Notes: generated from the sequence alone by a model not told the origin. Shown: positions 37,548 through 46,729, numbered from the stretch's first letter. The stretch is DNA of 64,000 nt from Flavobacteriales bacterium (GCA_018335925.1 JAGXRF010000097.1:1-64000); one strand, 5' to 3'. Program-made: numbers and translations.

Positions 37548-38294
37548 TTAGAAATCTAAAAAAGTATTTAAAATCAGTCCGTGGTTGTGTTGAAAGCTAT
37601 TAAAACCATTAATTTCTCTTCCTAACTGTACAATTTGATTCAAGTACCCCATTTCAACTCGAACGTGGTTGTTGAACTTTCTTCCAATCATCAACCCTAA
37701 TCGGTTTTGGTCAAAAATATTTTCTCCTATTTGATTTCCAAAGCCAATAAAAACTTCATCATAGGCAGCGAAATAGGTAAACTTTTCTTTTGATTTTTTA
37801 GAAAATGGCACCTGTACTCTTGCCATATAACGAATTCTGTTCAAGTATTGGTAATCATCTTCTTGTTCTAAATCTGGAGAAGAATATCTGCCTACCCAAC
37901 GCTGTTCGAGCATGAATCGGTGCGACAAGGTTAAGTAGGAAAATTCATCTTGTATGGTCACTTGCTGAAAAGTTCGTAGATCTGTAAAGTCTTTCCCTAA
38001 GGCATTGATTGGAATATCGCTATACGGAAATGTTTCAATCCAAACTGCTCCTAATCGAAGTTGTACTCTTTTACTAAAGTTATGGTTGTAGCCAATCCTT
38101 AATAAACTTTGCTGCCAATTGGTAATCCATTCATCTCTTCGAAATTGGTATTCGGCATGTATGCTATTTTTCTCACTCACCTTTACTGTGGCAAATAAAT
38201 TATACCATCCGATGGTTTGATAAGTGTTCACTCTGTTTGATTGGGCTATTGCTATTGAGATCATGCCAAGCCATAACAATCCTATTTTTTTCAT
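37548..38294 (-). CDS. DUF2490 outer-membrane-like protein
   Basis: A protein of 248 residues with a signal peptide (KKIGLLWLGMISIAIAQ). It has alternating aromatic beta-strands typical of DUF2490 (ISIHAEYQFRRDEW-like strand; QQSLLRIGYNHNFSKRVQL; RFMLEQRWVGRY) and ends in an aromatic strand (LILNTFLDF), as outer-membrane barrels do. Role unknown. It follows the carbonic anhydrase gene, with a terminator between them. Confidence 0.8.
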   Translation of the reverse strand: MKKIGLLWLGMISIAIAQSNRVNTYQTIGWYNLFATVKVSEKNSIHAEYQFRRDEWITNWQQSLLRIGYNHNFSKRVQLRLGAVWIETFPYSDIPINALGKDFTDLRTFQQVTIQDEFSYLTLSHRFMLEQRWVGRYSSPDLEQEDDYQYLNRIRYMARVQVPFSKKSKEKFTYFAAYDEVFIGFGNQIGENIFDQNRLGLMIGRKFNNHVRVEMGYLNQIVQLGREINGFNSFQHNHGLILNTFLDF

Positions 38295-38310
38295 AGCGTG
38301 ATGTATTAAA

Positions 38311-38340
38311 AAACTCTCTTCGAAAATACGAAGAGAGTTT
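38311..38340 (-). terminator. Terminator of the carbonic anhydrase gene
   Basis: Arms 38311-38322 and 38329-38340 pair over 12 bp (AAACTCTCTTCG/CGAAGAGAGTTT) with a 6-nt loop. On the minus strand it lies 22 nt after the stop and is followed by a T-rich stretch. Confidence 0.85.
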
Positions 38341-38361
38341 GTGTATCCATAAATGGTTTGA

Positions 38362-39102
38362 TTATTTTGCTTTTGGAAGATTTTCTAAAGTTTCCTCAAT
38401 AAATTCTACTTTTCCGTTGTGAATATCGTAAACAGCTCCAACAATCAAGATTTCACCAGCTTCGTATTTTTTACGTAAAATTGGATCTAAATCTCTTAAA
38501 TTTTTCACTTGTTCAATCACGTTTTGTCTTACAGCATTGTTTACTACATTCCCCATAAAATGAGCAGATTTTCTTACTGCAGGTTTGATGTCATTGATCA
38601 ATGTCACGATATGTCCAGGAACATCTTCTGGTCTGTCAACTGCAGCAGCCACAGCACCACACTCTGTGTGTCCTAAAACTACAATGAGTTTGGATTTCAA
38701 TTTTAAAACTGCAAACTCCATACTGCCATAGCTCGCAGCTGCAGATACTTGTCCGGCAGTTCGGATAATAAATAAATCTCCCAAACCTTGGTCAAAAATT
38801 ACTTCATTTGGAACACGTGAATCACTACATCCTACAATGATGGCAAATGGTTCTTGTCCAAATTCAGTTTTTTTAATGGCTTCATAATCTTGACGAGGCT
38901 TAATGCTTTTTCCTTCAACAAATCTTTTGTTGCCCCCTTGTAGTTTTTTTAAGGCCACTCTCGGATCTGCATAAGCAGAATCTCTGTCTACTACATAATG
39001 TTGTTTTTTCCATTCTGGAGAACCAACTTCTACTTTGTTTTTATTTCTGTTTTGTGCAAAAGCAAAAGTGGTAATAAGTAATAAAAAGGTTAAAATTCTC
39101 AT
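38362..39102 (-). CDS. Exported beta-class carbonic anhydrase
   Basis: A protein of 246 residues with a signal peptide (MRILTFLLLITTFAFAQ), so it acts outside the cytoplasm. The zinc ligands and catalytic pair of beta-carbonic anhydrases are present: VGCSDSRVPNEVIFDQG (Cys, Asp-Arg) and VVLGHTECGAVAAA (His, Cys). It interconverts CO2 and bicarbonate. Exported beta-class enzymes are less common than cytosolic ones. In the periplasm it could keep CO2 from escaping or supply bicarbonate. The neighbours give no further hint. Confidence 0.92.
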   Translation of the reverse strand: MRILTFLLLITTFAFAQNRNKNKVEVGSPEWKKQHYVVDRDSAYADPRVALKKLQGGNKRFVEGKSIKPRQDYEAIKKTEFGQEPFAIIVGCSDSRVPNEVIFDQGLGDLFIIRTAGQVSAAASYGSMEFAVLKLKSKLIVVLGHTECGAVAAAVDRPEDVPGHIVTLINDIKPAVRKSAHFMGNVVNNAVRQNVIEQVKNLRDLDPILRKKYEAGEILIVGAVYDIHNGKVEFIEETLENLPKAK

Positions 39103-39119
39103 GATATTTCAGTTCAGGT

Positions 39120-39413
39120 TTAACAATGATAAAATTTCAAAAAATCTGAACTAAACTCAGGGGGTACATTTGGCTCTTTTGAAAAACCTTGCGTTAGAAT
39201 AGTCGTAAAATTTTTTTGGTATTTTACATTGAAGAAAAACGGAACCCAATTGCTCGTATTGGAAAATTCCACTGAAATTGATTTAAATTCATTATCATCA
39301 TATTCGAAGTAATAGGATGTAAGATCTTTATATTCAATAGAATATTTACTAGTTTCGGAGAGGACTAAAATCGAGAAAAAACAAAAAAACAATACTCTTA
39401 GATACTTTTTCAC
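39120..39413 (-). CDS. Short secreted hypothetical protein
   Basis: 97 residues starting at a GTG. The N-terminal signal-like segment (KKYLRVLFFCFFSILVLS) is followed by a beta-rich, aromatic mature part (SYYFEYDDNEFKSISVEF) ending FYHC. I recognise no family. The frame is only moderately supported: unusual start and small size, but a convincing signal peptide. Confidence 0.5.
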   Translation of the reverse strand: MKKYLRVLFFCFFSILVLSETSKYSIEYKDLTSYYFEYDDNEFKSISVEFSNTSNWVPFFFNVKYQKNFTTILTQGFSKEPNVPPEFSSDFLKFYHC

Positions 39414-39486
39414 AAATATTTTTTTGCAAAATTATAACGTAAGAGTACTGATAATACTTATTTAACCAAAATTTAGGTTTCGTTTT

Positions 39487-40758
39487 TTAATTGATTATGT
39501 CAAACCCGGTATATGGTCTTAACACCTCCGGAATTACAATTCCTTCCGGGGTTTGGTAATTTTCGATAATACCAGCCAACACACGTGGCAATGCTAAAGA
39601 ACTTCCATTTAAAGTATGCACCAATTGGTTTTTACCATTTTGGTCTTTGTAACGTAATTTTAAACGATTGGCTTGATAGGTCTCAAAATTGGATACGGAA
39701 CTAATTTCTAACCATCTGTTTTGAGCGGTTGAATATACCTCAAAATCGTAAGTTAATGCCGAAGTAAAGCCCATGTCTCCTCCACACAAACGCAAAACTC
39801 GATAAGGTAATTTTAATTCTCGCATAATTTCTTTAACATGTTCTACCATTGCATCTAATGCTGCATAGGAATTTTCAGGTTTTTCAAATCGCACAATTTC
39901 TACTTTGTCAAATTGATGTAAACGATTTAAACCTCTAACATGTGACCCATAAGATCCTGCTTCTCTTCTAAAACACGGAGTATATCCTGTACATAAAATT
40001 GGTAATTCTGATTCTTGCAACAACACATCTCTAAATAAATTTGTTACAGGAACTTCTGCAGTAGGAATCAAATACAAATCATCAACTCCTACATGGTACA
40101 TTTGCCCTTCTTTGTCAGGTAACTGACCTGTTCCAAAACCAGAAGCTTCGTTTACCAAATGAGGTACTTGGTATTCTTGGTAACCAGCTTGGGTATTTTT
40201 ATCTAAAAAGTAAGCAATTAAGGCACGTTGTAATCTGGCACCTTTTCCTTTGTACACCGGAAAACCAGCTCCGGTAATTTTTACTCCTAATTCAAAATCG
40301 ATAATATCGTATTTTTTAACCAACTCCCAATGTGGTTGTGCTTCAGCTCCTAGTTGAGGTACTTCACCTTCTTCGTGCACTACTTCGTTATCTTCAGCAT
40401 CTTTTCCGTTAGGCACTATGGTAGCAGGAGTATTTGGAATTTTGTATAACTCATCTGTTAATTGCTCTTGCAAAGCATTTACTTGGTCTTGCAATTCTTT
40501 AGAAGTCGACTTTATTTCAGTAGTACGATTTTTTAACGCTTCGGCTTCCTCTTTATTTCCGGATTTCATCAACTGCCCAATTTCTTTAGAAATTTTATTA
40601 GACTCTGCCAATAACTCCTCTAATTGGGTTTGTAATGCTCTTTTGTTTTCATCTATTGCAAGTACATTTTCTACCAAACTTTTGGCATCGATGTTTCTTT
40701 TAGATAAACGGGCAATGACTTCCTCTTTATTTTCGCGAATAACCGTTAATTGTAACAT
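39487..40758 (-). CDS. serS: Seryl-tRNA synthetase
   Basis: A protein of 423 residues with the N-terminal antiparallel coiled-coil arm (about 25-100, ALQTQLEELLAESNKISKEI) and the class II core: TAEVPVTNLF, motif 2 CFRREAGSYGSHVRGLNRLH and motif 3 LNGSSLALPRVLAGIIENYQ. It charges tRNA-Ser. The ATG at 40758 (MLQLTVIRENKEEV) is the family start. A CAAAAATA box (minus-strand -7, 40777-40784) overlaps the longer ORF start and supports this choice. Confidence 0.96.
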   Translation of the reverse strand: MLQLTVIRENKEEVIARLSKRNIDAKSLVENVLAIDENKRALQTQLEELLAESNKISKEIGQLMKSGNKEEAEALKNRTTEIKSTSKELQDQVNALQEQLTDELYKIPNTPATIVPNGKDAEDNEVVHEEGEVPQLGAEAQPHWELVKKYDIIDFELGVKITGAGFPVYKGKGARLQRALIAYFLDKNTQAGYQEYQVPHLVNEASGFGTGQLPDKEGQMYHVGVDDLYLIPTAEVPVTNLFRDVLLQESELPILCTGYTPCFRREAGSYGSHVRGLNRLHQFDKVEIVRFEKPENSYAALDAMVEHVKEIMRELKLPYRVLRLCGGDMGFTSALTYDFEVYSTAQNRWLEISSVSNFETYQANRLKLRYKDQNGKNQLVHTLNGSSLALPRVLAGIIENYQTPEGIVIPEVLRPYTGFDIIN

Positions 40759-40889
40759 ATGTTGTAAAAATTTTGGCAAAAATACAGAATATTTTGGGCA
40801 TCCCTATGTATTTTTTTACATAATCCACCTATTTAAAGTTGAATGCAATTAGCTATATTTGAAATCATTTTGATGCAAATCCACAAGTA

Positions 40890-42854
40890 ATGAAAAACTC
40901 CTACATTTTTTATTTTCTCTTTTTTATAACAATCCTTTCTTGCTTTTTTTGCCCTCTTAGTTTTTCACAAAACAAAGCAGATTTAGATGCTATTGTGGAA
41001 GCAGAAATGAAATCTGCCTCATCGGTAATGAATTTTCAGGAAAATTTAAATACTGCCAATTACGATATTCGTTACCAAAGGTTAGAATTAGATATTGACC
41101 CTGCTGTGTTGTTTGTTAGCGGAAGTGTTACCACGCATTTTGTAGCTTTACAAAATATGAATACGATTACATTTGATTTGAATCGAATTACCAATACTGC
41201 CAATGTAAATTACAACAATCGAATTCAAGTTGGCTCTGTGATGAAAGGAAACACTCCCTTGAACTTTACAATTAACGATAGCGACAAAGAATTAATTATT
41301 ACTTTACCACAAACCATCACAGCCGGCACATTAGATTCATTAGCTGTAAGTTATGCTGGTGTTCCAGACCAAGTAGAGCAAGCATTTATAAGAAGCACAC
41401 ATAGCGGTACACCTATTATTTGGACCCTTTCTGAGCCTTATGGTGCAAGAGATTGGTGGCCTTGTAAACAAAGCTTAGACGATAAAATTGAACGATTGGA
41501 AGTCAAACTTCGAACACCAAATATTTACACTGCTGTAGCAAATGGTTTGCAAACTAGCGTGGTTTTTCATAGCAATAATACCAAAACAACTCGGTTTGTA
41601 CATGATTATCCAATACCTGCCTATTTGGTTGCTATTGCTGTTACCAATTACCAAATATTTACCCAAAATTATGGCATTGCCCCTAACAATTTTCCGATTG
41701 TAAATTATTTGTACCCCGAAAACTATACTTCCGCATCCAATAGTTTGTCGGTAACTATTCCTATCATGGAATTGTTTGAAGATTTGTTTGAAGCTTATCC
41801 GTACAAAAACGAAAAATACGGACATGCCCAATTTGGCTGGGGAGGTGGTATGGAACATGCTACGGTTTCGTTTATGGGAAGCTTTGGCAGGAGTTTGATT
41901 GCACATGAATTGGCTCACCAATGGTTTGGCAACAAAATTACTTGTGGCACTTGGAAAGATATTTGGCTCAACGAAGGTTTTGCCACCTATTTAGATGGTT
42001 TGGTTGTAGAACATTTAGATGGGCAATCTGCATTTGTTAGCTGGAAAAACTCCAAAATCAACAATATAACCTCTTTACCTAGTGGCAATGTATATTTACA
42101 GGATAGCGACTTGAGTAGTGTATCCAGAATTTTTAGTAGTCGATTGTCTTACAACAAAGCAAGTATGGTGGTCCATATGTTGCGTTGGGTGATGGGAGAT
42201 ATCAATTTTTATCAAGCCTTGAGAAATTATTTGGCTGATCCGATGTTGGCTTATGGATATGCTGTTACCACACAATTAAAATCGCATTTAGAAGCTGTGC
42301 ATGGAAGTAGTTTAACGGAGTTTTTTAACGATTGGGTATACCAACAAGGTTATCCAACGTATCAGGTAAATGCCACCCAAAATGGAGCAACCGTACAAAT
42401 ACAATTAAACCAAACCACTTCGCATGTGAGTGTTCCTTTTTTTGAAATGCCTGTACCGATTAGATTGGTAGGAAGTGGTGGACAAGTGCAAAATGAAGTA
42501 TTAAACCATACATTTTCCGGACAAACGTTTTTGGTAAACGTGCCTTTTATTGTACAAGAAGTATTATTTGACCCCGAAAAACATTTGATTAGTAGAAATA
42601 ACACAGTAACCTTGGGAGAAAATTCTTTCATTACCTCTCCATTAGGCTTATACCCAAATCCAACAAGCGATGTTTTGCATATTGAAATAGGAAATGAAAA
42701 TATTATTTTAGGTGAAATTTGGAGTATGTTAGGGCAACAAATAGATATTTTTTACCAAAAATCACTTTCTATTGCTCATTTACCAACAGGTATTTATTGG
42801 ATAAAAGTACAAACATCAGAAGGTTGGAAAACTGGGAAGTTGGTGAAGAAATAG
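40890..42854 (+). CDS. M1 family metallopeptidase with type IX sorting domain
   Basis: A protein of 654 residues. A signal peptide (ending near SLSFSQ) is followed by the M1 N-terminal beta-sandwich (RYQRLELDIDPAVLFVSGSV), the exopeptidase motif GGGMEHATV and the zinc site HELAHQWFGN (about 338) with the third ligand in WLNEGFATYLDG. Residues about 583-654 form a type IX secretion C-terminal domain (GLYPNPTSDVLHIEI; LPTGIYWIKVQTSEGWKTGK; ending KLVKK). It is therefore predicted to be exported to the surface or medium as an aminopeptidase that helps digest protein. Confidence 0.94.
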   Translation: MKNSYIFYFLFFITILSCFFCPLSFSQNKADLDAIVEAEMKSASSVMNFQENLNTANYDIRYQRLELDIDPAVLFVSGSVTTHFVALQNMNTITFDLNRITNTANVNYNNRIQVGSVMKGNTPLNFTINDSDKELIITLPQTITAGTLDSLAVSYAGVPDQVEQAFIRSTHSGTPIIWTLSEPYGARDWWPCKQSLDDKIERLEVKLRTPNIYTAVANGLQTSVVFHSNNTKTTRFVHDYPIPAYLVAIAVTNYQIFTQNYGIAPNNFPIVNYLYPENYTSASNSLSVTIPIMELFEDLFEAYPYKNEKYGHAQFGWGGGMEHATVSFMGSFGRSLIAHELAHQWFGNKITCGTWKDIWLNEGFATYLDGLVVEHLDGQSAFVSWKNSKINNITSLPSGNVYLQDSDLSSVSRIFSSRLSYNKASMVVHMLRWVMGDINFYQALRNYLADPMLAYGYAVTTQLKSHLEAVHGSSLTEFFNDWVYQQGYPTYQVNATQNGATVQIQLNQTTSHVSVPFFEMPVPIRLVGSGGQVQNEVLNHTFSGQTFLVNVPFIVQEVLFDPEKHLISRNNTVTLGENSFITSPLGLYPNPTSDVLHIEIGNENIILGEIWSMLGQQIDIFYQKSLSIAHLPTGIYWIKVQTSEGWKTGKLVKK

Positions 42855-42887
42855 ATGTTATTTAAATTAGAAAATTATACAACAAAA

Positions 42888-42917
42888 AAAGCCCCATACT
42901 AGGCAGTACGGGGCTTT
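42888..42917. terminator. Shared terminator between convergent genes
   Basis: Arms AAAGCCCC (42888-42895) and GGGGCTTT (42910-42917), extended inward by a TACT/AGTA pair (with one mismatch) around loop AGGC. T runs lie on both sides, so it can end both the M1 peptidase and the RNase G transcripts. Confidence 0.8.
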
Positions 42918-42924
42918 AGGTTTT

Positions 42925-44466
42925 TTAAACTAACACATTTCCTTGTTTGTCGTAGAAATGGTATTCTAAAAATTTGTAAGCATCTCTAGGTATTATTTTC
43001 ACCCATTTCTTGTGTTCTAATAGCCATTTAGAACGCAAGGATGGAAAACCTTTGGTTAGGTAAGCTGCCACAAACGGATGTGCATTAAGCACTAATCGTT
43101 TGTGGTGTTTAAGCATTTCAACTTCCGAAGCTATTTTATCGATAATTTGTATCGGAGCTTCGATAATTTCATTGCCCATGTCCGGGTTAATTTCTTGAAT
43201 ATCAATATTTACTTCCGGACGTACCCTTTGTCTGGTAATTTGAATTAAACCAAACTTACTAGGTGGTAATATTTTGTGTTTTGCTTTGTCATCGCTCATT
43301 TCCTGTCGTAAATGATCGTATAAGGTTTTGCGATGTTCCGGGTCTTGCATGTCAATAAAATCTACCACAATGATTCCTCCCATATCACGTAATCGCAACT
43401 GACGAGCAACTTCGGTTGCTGCAATCATGTTTACTTCTAAAGCAGTGTCTTCCTGATTAAAAGCTTTGTTAGAGCGATTTCCGCTGTTCACATCAATTAC
43501 GTGTAAAGCTTCGGTGTGCTCTATAATCAAATAGGCACCTTTGCTCATACTGACGGTTTTTCCGAACGAAGTTTTAATTTGTCGTTCGATGTGGTATTTT
43601 TCAAACAATGGCAAGTCCTTTTGGTGGTAAAGCTTTACAATATTTTCTTTTTCAGGAGCAATCTCTGCAATATACTCCTTGGTGTCTTGGTACAACTCTT
43701 CGTCATCTACCATAATAGAAGTAAAAGTATCGTTAAATAAATCTCTGATTAAAGAGGACGATTTTTTAATTTCTCCTAATACTTTGGAAGGATGATGAGC
43801 AGTTGGTAATTTCTTACACATTGCAATCCATCTGTCATACAGTTGTTGCAAATCTTTTTCTAGTTCGGCTACTTTTTTGCCTTCGGCTACTGTTCGCACA
43901 ATAACCCCGAATCCTTTTGGCTTAACGGATTGTACCAATTTTTTTAATCGGTCTTTTTCTTCTTTCGATTTTACTTTTTGCGAAATCGAAATTCTGTCAG
44001 AAAAAGGTACTAAAACCACATATCTCCCGGCTAAGGAAATTTCAGAACTAATACGCGGACCTTTGGTTGAAATTGGTTCTTTAACAATTTGCACCAATAC
44101 TGATTGATTGGCACTAATCACGTCAACAATGCTGCCGTCTTTGTCAATTTCCGGTTCAAAAGGAAAATTTTTGAGTGAAAAATCTTTGAGTTTACCTGAG
44201 CTTACTTGTTTGGTGAATTTTAAAGAAGTGGCTAAGTTTGGACCAAGGTCGTGGTAATGTAAAAAAGCGTCTTTTTCATACCCTAGGTTTACAAAACTTG
44301 CGTTGAGTCCGGCTACCGGTTTTCTGATTTTGGCGATAAAAATATCTCCTACTTGAAAACCTGACTTTGAAGCCTCTTCTTTGTGCAATTCGATTAGTTT
44401 TCCATCTTTTAATAAGGCAAAATCTACAGCATCAGAACTAGATCGGATGATTAATTCTTTATTCAC
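42925..44466 (-). CDS. rng: Ribonuclease E/G family endoribonuclease
   Basis: A protein of 513 residues. The N-terminal S1 domain (AVDFALLKDGKLIELHKEE to IFIAKIRKPV) is followed by the RNase E/G catalytic core with the metal-binding aspartates in HVIDVNSGN and GGIIVVDFIDMQ. It processes rRNA and decays mRNA. The ORF can be extended to 44526, but the first 20 residues lack family similarity. NKELIIRSSSDAVDF is the family N-terminus, so I start at the GTG at 44466. Confidence 0.92.
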   Translation of the reverse strand: MNKELIIRSSSDAVDFALLKDGKLIELHKEEASKSGFQVGDIFIAKIRKPVAGLNASFVNLGYEKDAFLHYHDLGPNLATSLKFTKQVSSGKLKDFSLKNFPFEPEIDKDGSIVDVISANQSVLVQIVKEPISTKGPRISSEISLAGRYVVLVPFSDRISISQKVKSKEEKDRLKKLVQSVKPKGFGVIVRTVAEGKKVAELEKDLQQLYDRWIAMCKKLPTAHHPSKVLGEIKKSSSLIRDLFNDTFTSIMVDDEELYQDTKEYIAEIAPEKENIVKLYHQKDLPLFEKYHIERQIKTSFGKTVSMSKGAYLIIEHTEALHVIDVNSGNRSNKAFNQEDTALEVNMIAATEVARQLRLRDMGGIIVVDFIDMQDPEHRKTLYDHLRQEMSDDKAKHKILPPSKFGLIQITRQRVRPEVNIDIQEINPDMGNEIIEAPIQIIDKIASEVEMLKHHKRLVLNAHPFVAAYLTKGFPSLRSKWLLEHKKWVKIIPRDAYKFLEYHFYDKQGNVLV

Positions 44467-44630
44467 GATGTAAATTTTATTCCAAACAGTTTTGTAAAAC
44501 AAAACACGCGTGGATGGATTCAACAATATTTTTTGGATTAGAACATAATTCTTTTCCTGATTCAGGTAACTTTATTTACCTGTGGGAACTCATGGCTCGA
44601 GTTTCCGTTTTCAAAGAACGTAAAAAAGAA

Positions 44631-44651
44631 AAAAGTAGGAGACCTACTTTT
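44631..44651 (-). terminator. Terminator overlapping the stop of the 30-residue gene
   Basis: Arms AAAAGTAGG (44631-44639) and CCTACTTTT (44643-44651) with loop AGA. The stop codon of the small basic protein (44644-44646) lies within the stem. Confidence 0.75.
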
Positions 44652-44736
44652 TCTTCTTGTGTCTGTTAGCTCTCGCTCTTTTTTTACGTTTGTGCGTAGC
44701 TACTTTATGTCTTTTTCTTTTTTTTCCACTTGGCAT
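44644..44736 (-). CDS. 30-residue very basic protein, probable ribosomal (COX24/bS22-like)
   Basis: A short gene between HU and rng. The product begins MPSGKKRKRHKVATHKRKKR and ends in a run of lysines: 20 of 30 residues are Lys, Arg or His. It resembles the tiny AURKAIP1/COX24-domain proteins of Bacteroidota, related to bS22 and bound to the ribosome; that assignment is from memory and needs a search. It starts at an ATG, has a terminator right at its stop, and lies beside HU as in other Flavobacteriia. Confidence 0.7.
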   Translation of the reverse strand: MPSGKKRKRHKVATHKRKKRARANRHKKKK

Positions 44737-44772
44737 AGGGTGAAATTTAAGGGATTAATAAATCAAATTTTG

Positions 44773-45066
44773 TTATACAGCAACCTCTGTTTTGGTTTTT
44801 ACAGACTCTACAAAAACTTTAGCTGGTTTAAATGCTGGAATGTTGTGTGCAGGGATTTTAATAGTAGTATTTTTTGAAATGTTTCTACCGGTTTTCTCTG
44901 CTCTAGTTTTGATGATAAAACTACCAAAACCTCTCAAGTATACATTGTTTCCGGTTTCTAATGAGTTTTTTACCTCCTCCATAAATGCTTCTACAGTAGC
45001 TTGAACATCTCCTTTTTCAAGTCCTAATCTGTCAGAAATTTTAGTTACGATATCCGCTTTCGTCAT
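44773..45066 (-). CDS. HU family DNA-binding protein
   Basis: A protein of 97 residues: TKADIVTKISDRLGLEKGDV, VYLRGFGSFIIKTR at the start of the DNA-binding arm, and the conserved arm end IPAHNIPAFKPAKVF. It bends and compacts DNA as a dimer. HU and IHF subunits are not easily told apart at this length; a short acidic/Lys tail (VESVKTKTEVAV) follows the core. A good promoter is seen upstream, and the small basic protein gene follows. Confidence 0.94.
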   Translation of the reverse strand: MTKADIVTKISDRLGLEKGDVQATVEAFMEEVKNSLETGNNVYLRGFGSFIIKTRAEKTGRNISKNTTIKIPAHNIPAFKPAKVFVESVKTKTEVAV

Positions 45067-45106
45067 GTTCTTTCTAAATTAAGTTATAGTTTATTTTTTG
45101 AGACCG

Positions 45107-45138
45107 CAAATATATGAAATAAAAAAACGATAAATCAA
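45107..45138 (-). promoter_or_regulatory. Predicted HU promoter
   Basis: Minus-strand TTG (plus CAA at 45136-45138), 21-nt spacer, TATATTTG (plus CAAATATA at 45107-45114), 40 nt before the ATG. A plus-strand TAGTTTTG at 45173-45180 may be the -7 element of mutY, so the two genes diverge from this interval. Confidence 0.6.
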
Positions 45139-45190
45139 CTATAAACCTCTAAATTTTAATTAAATAATGTGCTAGTTTTGTGCTTAAGCT

Positions 45191-46231
45191 ATGGAATCAA
45201 AAGAATTTGCTAACAAATTAATTACGTGGTATTTACAAAACAAAAGGGATTTGCCTTGGCGAAACACCACCAACCCTTACCACATTTGGCTTTCGGAAAT
45301 TATTTTACAGCAAACCAAAATTTCGCAAGGTTTGCCCTACTATTTACGATTTGTAGAGCATTTTCCAACCATACAAGATTTGGCAAATGCATCAGAAGAG
45401 CAAGTCTTAAAACTTTGGCAGGGCTTGGGCTATTATTCCAGAGCTCGAAATTTACATCATACTGCACAAATCATCCATCAAAAATATCAAGGAAATTTTC
45501 CAAATAATTATAAAGATTTAATACAACTAAAAGGAATTGGACCTTACACTGCAGCTGCCATAGCATCGTTTGCCTTTAAAGAAGCCGTTCCGGTAGTAGA
45601 CGGAAATGTGTTTAGAGTATTGTCGAGATATTTGGGTATTGAAACAGATATTGCAAACAGCAAAGCATTAAAAGAATTTACCTCTGTTGCCAAAGAATTA
45701 ATAGATCCTAAACAACCCGATTTGTTTAACCAAGCGATGATGGAGTTTGGTAGTGAACATTGTTCTGTGCACCAACCTAAATGCGAAAATTGCATTTTTA
45801 ACACTTCTTGTTGGGCATTGGCAAACCAAAAAGTTAATGTACTACCCATAAAAATTAAAAAACTGAAAACTAAAAAAAGACACTTTTTGTATTTAGTTTT
45901 GCAAGATTTAAATGGAAATATTGCTCTTTTTAAACGAGATAAAAGCGATATATTGACTGGGATGTATGAATTTTTATTGGTAGAAAAAGATACTCCTTGG
46001 GAAATAGAACATCTTACATCACAAATCAACTCATTTGAATGGAGCAAAAAAGTACAGGATTTGCAATGGACAGAACCTATGGTAAAACACAAACTCACCC
46101 ACCAAGATTTAGAGGTAAGATTTGTAAAAGTGCTCTTAAATTCTGAAATAGATGGAATGTTTCGCTTGGAAGAAGCCAATCAATTGCCAATGCCAAAAAT
46201 CATTCATGATTTTATGCAAAAACTACTCTAA
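45191..46231 (+). CDS. mutY: A/G-specific adenine DNA glycosylase
   Basis: A protein of 346 residues. It removes adenine opposite 8-oxoguanine. The HhH-GPD core is intact (LSEIILQQTKISQGLPYY with the catalytic Glu; LKGIGPYTAAAIASFAF; VVDGNVFRVLSR with the Asp). The [4Fe-4S] cysteines follow the C-x6-C-x2-C-x5-C pattern at about 191-207. The C-terminal NUDIX-like domain that recognises 8-oxoG is present. First gene of the mutY-ssb-gldE-gldD string found in Flavobacteriia. Confidence 0.95.
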   Translation: MESKEFANKLITWYLQNKRDLPWRNTTNPYHIWLSEIILQQTKISQGLPYYLRFVEHFPTIQDLANASEEQVLKLWQGLGYYSRARNLHHTAQIIHQKYQGNFPNNYKDLIQLKGIGPYTAAAIASFAFKEAVPVVDGNVFRVLSRYLGIETDIANSKALKEFTSVAKELIDPKQPDLFNQAMMEFGSEHCSVHQPKCENCIFNTSCWALANQKVNVLPIKIKKLKTKKRHFLYLVLQDLNGNIALFKRDKSDILTGMYEFLLVEKDTPWEIEHLTSQINSFEWSKKVQDLQWTEPMVKHKLTHQDLEVRFVKVLLNSEIDGMFRLEEANQLPMPKIIHDFMQKLL

Positions 46232-46300
46232 ATTGATTTTGTTAAAAAAAAGCCAAAATGTCAACTTTTTTTCTTAATTTTGGTTGTAAACTTACCCACC

Positions 46301-46684
46301 ATGCAAGGCACATTAAACAAAGTTATCTTAATTGGTCATCTGGGAGATGACGTAAAAATGCATTATTTTGAAGGAGGAAATTGTATCGGTCGATTTCCGT
46401 TAGCAACCAATGATGTTTACATCAATAAATCTACCAACGAAAAAATTACTTCTACTGAATGGCATAATTTAGTAGTGCGAAACAAAGCTGCAGAGTTGTG
46501 CGAAAAATACCTCTCAAAAGGAGACAAAATCTATGTAGAAGGTCGCATCAAATCAAGGCAATGGCAAGCAGAGGATGGTACACAAAAATACACCACCGAA
46601 ATTCAGGTTACCGAATTTATGTTTTTAAACATTAAAAAAGATACTTCCGACATGAAAAGCGGAACAATTACTTCAGAAGGATAG
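46301..46684 (+). CDS. ssb: Single-stranded DNA-binding protein without acidic tip
   Basis: A protein of 127 residues consisting almost only of the OB fold: GTLNKVILIGHLGDDVKMHY, EWHNLVVRNKAAELCEKYL, GDKIYVEGRIKSRQWQ, TTEIQVTEFMFL. The usual flexible tail ending in an acidic DDDIPF-like tip, which recruits other replication and repair proteins, is missing; the protein ends TSDMKSGTITSEG. The ATG at 46301 is used because the longer ORF begins at a TTG within a TAATTTTG box (46275-46282, possible promoter). Confidence 0.93.
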   Translation: MQGTLNKVILIGHLGDDVKMHYFEGGNCIGRFPLATNDVYINKSTNEKITSTEWHNLVVRNKAAELCEKYLSKGDKIYVEGRIKSRQWQAEDGTQKYTTEIQVTEFMFLNIKKDTSDMKSGTITSEG

Positions 46685-46729
46685 AATTGTTTATTTTTGC
46701 CAAAAAGAAGTTTAACTAATTGATATATT

